The notes beneath the pieces are model-generated. The model was given only the letters and a program-made list of their open reading frames with translations, did no database searches and was not told where the DNA came from. The position numbers and the translations under genes are program-made. From an uncultured Lachnospiraceae bacterium (GTDB lineage Bacteria > Bacillota > Clostridia > Lachnospirales > Lachnospiraceae): a DNA stretch of 64,000 nucleotides. Positions within the stretch are counted from its first letter, which is position 1; each line of letters begins with the position of its first letter. The DNA is taken from assembly GCA_910580015.1 (NCBI GenBank), contig CAJTVT010000003.1, positions 51,921 to 115,920 on the forward strand, read 5' to 3'. Positions 56,487-64,000 of this stretch are shown here, piece after piece.

Positions 56487-56542
56487 CAGAAGAACTAGAG
56501 AGTTCTTCTGACGATAATCAGGCTGGAACCTATTCCAGTCTG
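56487..56542 (+). promoter_or_regulatory. Two hairpins between atpG and atpD
   Basis: CAGAAGAACT-AGAG-AGTTCTTCTG (56487-56510) is a perfect 10-bp stem with a 4-nt loop. CTGGAA/TTCCAG with outer CAG/CTG (56519-56542) follows directly, ending just before the atpD ribosome site. The 158-nt gap is long for this operon. Confidence 0.6.
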
Positions 56543-56549
56543 AGATTAA

Positions 56550-57962
<1,413 letters not shown>

Positions 57963-57973
57963 GGGGTAGGCAT

Positions 57974-58372
57974 ATGGCAGAAAATTTTGAATTACAGATT
58001 ATTACGCCCGATCGGATATTTTATGAGGGGGAGGCTTCTATGGTGGAGTTTACCTCTGTGGATGGAGAGATGGGTGTCTATAAACATCATATCCCCTTGA
58101 CTACTGTGCTGATGCCTGGAATTGTTACCATTACGGAGGCAAATGGCAAAAAAGAAGCCGCCATACATGCTGGATTTGTGCAGATTCTAGGTGAGAAGAT
58201 TACCTTTCTGGCAGAGGTTGCTGAATGGCCAGATGAGATTGACGTAAACCGCGCCCAGGCAGCAAAGACAAGGGCTGAGGAGCGTTTGCGCAGTCACAGT
58301 GCAGAGATTGATGTGGCCAGGGCAGAGATGGCTTTGAGAAGGGCATTGGTTCGCTTGGATGTGAAGCAGTAG
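57974..58372 (+). CDS. atpC: ATP synthase F1 subunit epsilon
   Basis: A 132-residue rotor subunit that can inhibit hydrolysis. The N-terminal beta-barrel (FELQIITPDRIFYEGEASMV, DGEMGVYKHHIPLTTVL) is followed by the two-helix C-terminal domain (RAQAAKTRAEERLR). Last gene of the operon. Confidence 0.95.
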   Translation: MAENFELQIITPDRIFYEGEASMVEFTSVDGEMGVYKHHIPLTTVLMPGIVTITEANGKKEAAIHAGFVQILGEKITFLAEVAEWPDEIDVNRAQAAKTRAEERLRSHSAEIDVARAEMALRRALVRLDVKQ

Positions 58373-58432
58373 AGGGGAAATGTAATTTATTAGGATTTGA
58401 TGAAAAGGAGATAAGGTGGAAATATCATTATG

Positions 58433-58502
58433 ATACTTCTCCTTATCCCTGTTCTGTATATGGGGGATTTGCAGTGTTCAGAATAGGGATAAGGAGAAGT
58501 AT
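58433..58502. terminator. Long hairpin after atpC, possible operon terminator
   Basis: ATACTTCTCCTTATCCCT (58433-58450) pairs perfectly with 58485-58502, and TTCTG/CAGAA pair further in. The following TTTGTATATA is only moderately T-rich, so it could also be an inserted repeat. Confidence 0.55.
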
Positions 58503-58513
58503 TTGTATATAAG

Positions 58514-58678
58514 TATGTACTCTCGGAATCTCTCTTATACCTGCTTTTACGGCTGATTTCCCGTCAAATGCACACAAATTTAATCAACGTACCATCCAGG
58601 TACGCCTCATAAATTTGTGCACATCTGACAAAAAATCTTCTCGCAAAATCAGGCACAAAGAGAATCCGAGAGTACATA
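58514..58678. repeat. Palindromic element with 14-bp terminal inverted repeats
   Basis: TATGTACTCTCGGA (58514-58527) is repeated inverted at 58665-58678. Inner arms around GCACACAAATTTA and AAATTTGTGC also pair. ATAAGTA occurs at both outer edges (58509-58515, 58676-58682) like a target duplication. It is non-coding and unrelated to families A and B. Confidence 0.65.
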
Positions 58679-58701
58679 AGTAATACAAGGAGGGTAGATT
58701 T

Positions 58702-61700
58702 ATGCAAAAGAAACAGAATATGACGATGGGTAAGTCTAAAAAAGCCAGAAAACATTCTATTGGCCAAAGATTGGTGGCAGGTTTGTTATGTATTTGCCTT
58801 TCTTTATTGTCATTGCCGATAGATGATTACGGCAATTTCGTTTTGGCGGCTGAGGGAAGAGAAGTTGTGATGTTTCCGGCTTTGCCCAGAGAAGTCAGAG
58901 CTCAGACGGTTCCGATGGGTGTCTCGGAAAAAGAGTTGGACCTTCCTGAAACAGTGACAGCAGTATGTCGAGTGGCTGGTATGGAATCGTCGGAGCAATC
59001 AGACGAAGCAAAGTTGGCAGAGAGTGAATATTTGCTAGGTTCTGAGGAAAGGGTTGTGCATGAACCGGAGGAAGATTCTGTACAGGATGATGGAAGCCCA
59101 ATGGACAGTTCTGACGTTCAGGAGGGAATGGAGGCTTCTGGGGAAATGCAGGAGGAAACCGAGCAGCCAGAACAGCCAGTGGAACCAATGCCGCCAGAAG
59201 ATACAAAAACACCGCAGCTGCAGCAGACAGAGACGGTTACCATAGAGGGTGTGAGCTGGTCCAGTGAACCAGAATATGACAGTGGCACAGAGGGGACTTA
59301 TATTTTTACTCCCACGCTTCCGTCAGGCTATACTCTAGCGGAGGGGACGGAATTACCAGAGATATTGGTCACTGTGGAAGGGAGCGAGGAGCAAGAGAGA
59401 AAAACCCAGGAAGGGGAGGAAGGTGTAGAATTTACAGAAGAGAAGAACCAAGTGCAGGAGGAGAGCTTGGAAGTTAAGTCGGAAGAGAATGTTTTGCGGA
59501 CAGTTCCTTCATGTGGGGTGATCAGTGAGGATACGGTCTGGGATAAGAGCGGTTCATTGACAGATGGAGAGTTGATTATCGATCCAGGGGTTACTTTGAC
59601 CATAAAGGATAAGGTGGAGATCAACGGAAATGTCACGATAAGGGGGGGAGGAATGATTGCTCGTGGAGTAGGTTCGAAAGGTAGTAAAGGTTATATTTTG
59701 GTAGATACTGGTAGTGAATTAATATTGGAAGATATCACTCTGGATGGGCAATCAATATATGATAATAAATCGATATTATATGCAGATTCTGGCAGCAAAA
59801 TAACAATGAATTCTGGCAGTATCGTTCAAAATTGCATCTCTGAACATGGAGGAGCAATGGCTACTTCGGGGACAGTTGAAATGAATGCACAAAGCATGAT
59901 TCAAAATTGCAGCGCTACTCACGGGGGAGCAATTTATAATCAGGGGACAGTTAAGATGAATGCACAAAGTATGATTCAGGATTGTAGCGCTGCTAGTTCA
60001 GCAGGAGCGATTTATAATATTTCAACGGTCGAGATGAACGAGAATAGTGTTATTCAAAACTGTAGAGCCGAAGGTTTAGGGGGAGCAATTCTTAGTACTG
60101 GGACAGTTGATATGGATAGTGGGAGCGTTATTCAAAATTGTAATGCCAAGTTTAGCGGTGCAATTGCAAATGGAGGTGCTTTTCAGATGAATTCTGGGAG
60201 CATTATCCAAAACTGCAGCGCTAGTAACACAGGAGGAGCTATTTCTTGTAATACAGCAAATAGTATAGTTTATCTTAATGATGCGAGAATAGAAAATTGT
60301 ACCTCCGGTGGGAGCGGAGGTGGAATTTACCTTTCGGATGGGATTTTAACGATTAATGGGGGAATCTATAAAAATAATAAAACAATCAATAATAAGGATA
60401 TAGAGCTTTTTGTTGGTGGAGGTTTTGTTTATAATGCGGGGGCGACGCTGATAATTAATGGAGGGAAATTTATTGGAAATGCTAGTGATGCTAAGGGGGG
60501 GTGTATCTTCCATCATGGATATGAGGGTACGATTACGAACTTGAATGGAGGGCATTTTGAAGGAAATACATGTGACAATGAGACATATAAAGGGAGCGGC
60601 GGACTTTATTATGCTGCTTCTACAAAAGTAACAAATGCACCAGTAACGCTATCTGGTAGTGTGCAGTTTTGCGGGGATGGAGTTTTTGGATCTGGTACAG
60701 ATGGTGTATATTTGGCAGCAAAGGGAGAGGTTCGTAGAAAAATTCAGGTTTGTGATACCTTAAGTTATCCAGTAACATTGTATTTGAAAGCACAGCAGAA
60801 TTATGTTCTTGCGGAGGGTTCTGGCGACTATCAATTGCTTCAGAAAAGGGATAAGGAGAAAATTAAATTTGTAGATGTAGGTGAGTCTGGACAGAAATGG
60901 TACGCTGTGTTAGATGAAGAAAGAAATCAGGTATATTTGTCGGATAATAATTTAGAATCAGGATATTTTGTAACTTATTTTCCAAATGGAGCACAGGGAA
61001 GTGTTACAGATGATAACAACTACCAAATTGGAGATAAAGCTCTGGTCAAATCCTCCGAAGGTTTGGTGTATGAGAATCATGTCTTCAAGGAATGGAATAC
61101 AAAACAGGACGGCACAGGGAAGAGCTATTTGCCTGGGGATGAACTGGAAATCACAGGAGATATGGATCTGTTTGCCATTTTCAAAGAGGAGAAGAGTGTA
61201 GCGGTTAATTTCTATTCCAGCGGTGCGGATCAGAAAGAAACCTACATGGTAGAGATATCTGGACCAGGCTCCAGTGGAACGATGAGGACTCCGCAGCTAA
61301 GACCTATGGTGGACTGGAATCCGGTTGGATGGGATGATTTTCCTGACAGTTATAAGGGAAATATTGGGGCAGGCGCTGAACTTACGGTTACAGAAAGTAA
61401 AGATTATTACGGAGTATATGAGAAACAAATAACGCTCTCCTACGCGGCAGAGGGTATAGCAGAATCAGAACTGCCCAGAGAAGCTAAGGGAAAATGCTAT
61501 GCCAATGTACATGAGCAGGTTACTAAGAAACCAGCAGAGTTTCGCACAGCCCAGGAGATATCCCGTCCGGGCTATATATTTGAAGGATGGTCCACAGAGG
61601 CAGATGGGACAGGAGAGTTATATCAGGCTGGTGAAATGTTGGAGATAGAGTCGGATTTGACCCTGTATGCCAAGTTCCGCAGCACGTCAAAAAGAACGAT

Positions 61701-64000
61701 AACAGCTAGCTTTTATTCAGGTGGTGCAGGCCAGAAAGAAAATAAATCTGTGGAAATAGAGCAGACAGAGAGCTCTGGCAGGCTGGCGGCGCCACAGCTA
61801 AAGGAAATGACAGACTGGACCCCAGTGGGCTGGGATGAGAGCAAGTCTGGTTATACAGGTAGGATTAAAACAGGTGCACAAATTACCTTAACAGCAGATA
61901 AGGATTACTATGGCGTATACAAACAAAATGTCACCTTGTCCTATGCATTAGAGGGCGGAAGCAAAGTTAGAATGCCAAGTCCCCAAAAAAAGCCCCGCTA
62001 TGCCAATGTACATGAACAAGTCACCCAGATTTCTGCGGAATTTACGGTATCTGAGGGACCAGAACAGGATGGTTACGTGTTTGAGGGCTGGAATACAAAG
62101 GCAGATGGTACAGGAGATACCTACCAGGGAGGAGATTTGTTAAGGTCGGACAAGGATATGACTCTTTATGCGATATATAAGAGGGCTCTTGCCGCTAATT
62201 TCTACTCTGGCAGTGCAGGTAAGAAAGAAGTAAAATCCGTACTTCTGGCTGAGGGTGTTGCCAGTGGTACGATAACCGCTCCTGATCTTTTGCCAATTGA
62301 AGGCTGGGAAGCTGTGGGATGGGACGACAGGACAGACCAGTATCTGGGGGAAACTGCTCCAGGTAGTGAGATTACCCTGACAGAGAATGTGAATTACTAT
62401 GGAATCTATAAAAGAAATATAACCTTGTCCTATATGGCAGAGGGAGCGGAAGGAATCCCGGAGGCGCAAACAGCGGAGTGTCGTGCCAATATCCATGATA
62501 AGCTGACGGTGTCTCCTGTGGAATTTATCGTTGCAGCAGGGGGAACTCGTCCTGGACATGCTTTTACTGGATGGAATACCAAAGAGGATGGTACAGGGGT
62601 GACTTATAAAGAAGGAGAGAGCCTGTCAGCAGAGACAGATATCAAGCTGTATGCAATGTATCAGAAGGTCCTTACCGTTGATTTTTACTCTGGGAAAGCA
62701 GGACAGAAAGAAGTGAAAAAAGCTGAAATTGCGGATGGCGCCACTTCTGCTGTCATAAGGACTCCAGAATTAAAGGAGCTGGAATTGCCAGAACTTCGGG
62801 AATTGGCAGGCTGGGAACCTGTGGGTTGGGATCCTTCTCCCATCAGTTATCAGGGAACGATAGAGACTGGAACGGAACTTACCTTGACAGAAGATGCAAG
62901 CTTTTATGGGGTATATCAAAAAGGGGTGACGCTCTCCTATGAGGCAATCGGTGTGGAGGGAGCGCCACAGGAAGAGACCTTAAACTGTTATGTGAATGTC
63001 CATGAGGAGGCGTTGACATTTCCAGCAAGGTTCTTGGTATCTAAAGCCCTGGAGCGTCCTGGATGTGCTTTTGTAGGTTGGAATACAAAGCAGGATGGCA
63101 CAGGAGATACTTATCAGGAAGGGGAAGTGATCGAGGCAGAGACGGATTTGACCCTTTATGCCATCTACCAAAAGACTCTGACAGCAGACTTCTATTCAGG
63201 TGGTGCAGGGCGTAAAGAAAGCAAATCTGTGTCCATTGGCGCAGACGCTACAAGTGGAAGTGTGACCGCTCCAGGACTTGCGGAATTGGAAGGTTGGGAG
63301 ATTGTCGGCTGGGATTTGGAAGAAGACAGCTATATGGGAGCAATTCCAGCAGGAATCCAGCTCTCCTTGACAACGAACACCAGCTATTATGGAGTATATA
63401 AAAAGAACATCACCCTCTCTTATGACTGTGGAGGAGCAGATGTGGTTCTGGAGGAAGAACAGAAAGAGTGCCGTGCCAATGTCCATGAGGAGATCAGCTA
63501 CGATAAGCCAGGTTTTATTTTAGCTCAAGGACCTACGATACCAGGCTATCAGTTTGATGGCTGGAATACAAAAGCAGATGGCACTGGACGGTCTTTCCCG
63601 TCAGGAAGCATCCAGTGGTTTTCAGAGGATAGGATTCTGTATGCAACCTGGAAACCAGCAGAAGTTCCATATACAGTAGAGCATTATAAGCAGGATTTGG
63701 AAGGCGGAGGCTATACTCTTGCGGAGGAAGATACGGAGAGTCTTTTGGGGCCAGCCGATACACTGGCGCAGGCCCAGCCTCTGTTATATGAAGGATTTAA
63801 AGAGAACATGCTGCACGAATCCAGGTATGATTCTGGAAGAGTAGAAGCAGATGGAAGCCTTGTATTGAAGTTATTTTACGATAGAGAGGTCTATCACGTG
63901 GACTTTGACCTGAATGGAGGAAACGGCGAGTCCCCAGAAAGCCAATCTGTGCGTTATGGAGGATTCCTACAGCTTACAGAAGATCCAAAGCGTGCAGGAT
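58702..64000 (+). CDS. Giant surface protein with beta-helix and InlB-type repeats (partial)
   Basis: At least 1766 residues, running off the right edge with no stop. Signal peptide to about residue 50 (LSLLSLPIDDYGNFVLAAEG), then an acidic low-complexity segment to about 170 and a domain to about 300. A parallel beta-helix covers about 300-640, with 25-residue coils (SMIQNCSATHGGAIYNQGTV and variants). From about 750 there are InlB_B-type modules; five long repeats of about 160 residues start near 835, 1003, 1166, 1324 and 1495, each containing FYSGGAG-like, GWxPVGWD, YYGVYK and GWNTKxDGTG blocks. AAGGAGGG precedes the ATG. Likely an adhesin; the anchor, expected at the missing C-terminus, is not seen. 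Confidence 0.85.
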   Translation, partial: MQKKQNMTMGKSKKARKHSIGQRLVAGLLCICLSLLSLPIDDYGNFVLAAEGREVVMFPALPREVRAQTVPMGVSEKELDLPETVTAVCRVAGMESSEQSDEAKLAESEYLLGSEERVVHEPEEDSVQDDGSPMDSSDVQEGMEASGEMQEETEQPEQPVEPMPPEDTKTPQLQQTETVTIEGVSWSSEPEYDSGTEGTYIFTPTLPSGYTLAEGTELPEILVTVEGSEEQERKTQEGEEGVEFTEEKNQVQEESLEVKSEENVLRTVPSCGVISEDTVWDKSGSLTDGELIIDPGVTLTIKDKVEINGNVTIRGGGMIARGVGSKGSKGYILVDTGSELILEDITLDGQSIYDNKSILYADSGSKITMNSGSIVQNCISEHGGAMATSGTVEMNAQSMIQNCSATHGGAIYNQGTVKMNAQSMIQDCSAASSAGAIYNISTVEMNENSVIQNCRAEGLGGAILSTGTVDMDSGSVIQNCNAKFSGAIANGGAFQMNSGSIIQNCSASNTGGAISCNTANSIVYLNDARIENCTSGGSGGGIYLSDGILTINGGIYKNNKTINNKDIELFVGGGFVYNAGATLIINGGKFIGNASDAKGGCIFHHGYEGTITNLNGGHFEGNTCDNETYKGSGGLYYAASTKVTNAPVTLSGSVQFCGDGVFGSGTDGVYLAAKGEVRRKIQVCDTLSYPVTLYLKAQQNYVLAEGSGDYQLLQKRDKEKIKFVDVGESGQKWYAVLDEERNQVYLSDNNLESGYFVTYFPNGAQGSVTDDNNYQIGDKALVKSSEGLVYENHVFKEWNTKQDGTGKSYLPGDELEITGDMDLFAIFKEEKSVAVNFYSSGADQKETYMVEISGPGSSGTMRTPQLRPMVDWNPVGWDDFPDSYKGNIGAGAELTVTESKDYYGVYEKQITLSYAAEGIAESELPREAKGKCYANVHEQVTKKPAEFRTAQEISRPGYIFEGWSTEADGTGELYQAGEMLEIESDLTLYAKFRSTSKRTITASFYSGGAGQKENKSVEIEQTESSGRLAAPQLKEMTDWTPVGWDESKSGYTGRIKTGAQITLTADKDYYGVYKQNVTLSYALEGGSKVRMPSPQKKPRYANVHEQVTQISAEFTVSEGPEQDGYVFEGWNTKADGTGDTYQGGDLLRSDKDMTLYAIYKRALAANFYSGSAGKKEVKSVLLAEGVASGTITAPDLLPIEGWEAVGWDDRTDQYLGETAPGSEITLTENVNYYGIYKRNITLSYMAEGAEGIPEAQTAECRANIHDKLTVSPVEFIVAAGGTRPGHAFTGWNTKEDGTGVTYKEGESLSAETDIKLYAMYQKVLTVDFYSGKAGQKEVKKAEIADGATSAVIRTPELKELELPELRELAGWEPVGWDPSPISYQGTIETGTELTLTEDASFYGVYQKGVTLSYEAIGVEGAPQEETLNCYVNVHEEALTFPARFLVSKALERPGCAFVGWNTKQDGTGDTYQEGEVIEAETDLTLYAIYQKTLTADFYSGGAGRKESKSVSIGADATSGSVTAPGLAELEGWEIVGWDLEEDSYMGAIPAGIQLSLTTNTSYYGVYKKNITLSYDCGGADVVLEEEQKECRANVHEEISYDKPGFILAQGPTIPGYQFDGWNTKADGTGRSFPSGSIQWFSEDRILYATWKPAEVPYTVEHYKQDLEGGGYTLAEEDTESLLGPADTLAQAQPLLYEGFKENMLHESRYDSGRVEADGSLVLKLFYDREVYHVDFDLNGGNGESPESQSVRYGGFLQLTEDPKRAG

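Noticed and set aside
59800..60300. Regular short repeats that could suggest a CRISPR array
   Set aside because: Repeats are in frame, 75 bp long with diverged copies, and encode beta-helix coils; no conserved repeat-spacer pattern and no cas genes.

Overview
The window looks like a low-GC Gram-positive anaerobe of the gut Clostridia, most likely Lachnospiraceae. The evidence is the AT-rich composition, AGGAGG-type ribosome sites, GTG and TTG starts, the gene orders rpsF-ssb-rpsR and gdpP-rplI-dnaB, spore and cortex proteins, giant BIG2/FIVAR surface proteins and a sodium-type F-ATP synthase. The genus cannot be fixed from sequence alone.

Layout. 1-5.3 kb: a sucrose-type operon on the minus strand (PTS EIIBCA running off the left edge, a PhnP-like metallo-hydrolase, a GH32 hydrolase) diverging from its LacI-family repressor across a region with phased 12-bp operator repeats. 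5.5-11.1 kb: a thioesterase, class B sortase, sirtuin, DUF951 protein, membrane-anchored alpha/beta hydrolase and an ECF sigma/anti-sigma pair. 11.2-12.3 kb: rpsF-ssb-rpsR. 13-19.9 kb: a 2282-residue secreted protein joining a GH123/DUF4091-like region and a sialidase-like BNR region, suited to host glycans. 20.2-28.7 kb: a complete exosortase G (XrtG) locus with two pterin-synthase-like proteins, a Firmicu-CTERM-like substrate, a large membrane protein, XrtG, a family 2 glycosyltransferase and a membrane signalling-type protein. 28.8-30 kb: a PD-(D/E)XK-type gene broken by a 160-bp miniature element. 30.4-40.2 kb: gdpP-rplI-dnaB, a MerR-type regulator, a ferredoxin, small redox and thioesterase genes, mecA and a GH18/SH3 protein.

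40.3-45.4 kb: a CwlD-like spore-cortex amidase gene split by a 4.3-kb segment. The junctions share the core ACATGG. Joining them restores the amidase frame, and the joined element ends give a 48-bp site with 8-bp inverted arms centred on that core, as expected for a large serine recombinase attP. The segment carries a chemoreceptor, two small membrane proteins and three miniature elements but no recombinase. 45.5-50.7 kb: tsaC/ywlC, a phosphatase-like protein, upp, a dCMP deaminase, a BIG2 secreted protein and a GtrII-like membrane protein. 50.9-58.4 kb: the complete F-ATP synthase operon (atpZ, atpI-like, B, E, F, H, A, G, D, C) with a c subunit carrying a sodium-binding signature. 58.7-64 kb: a giant beta-helix/InlB-repeat surface protein running off the right edge.

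Two miniature inverted-repeat families (exactly 160 and 106 bp) are scattered through the window, always bounded by TA and often chained end to end. Two unrelated genes, gdpP and tsaC, share a conserved promoter and leader. The most promising systems are the interrupted cwlD gene, the exosortase G locus and the shared leader.
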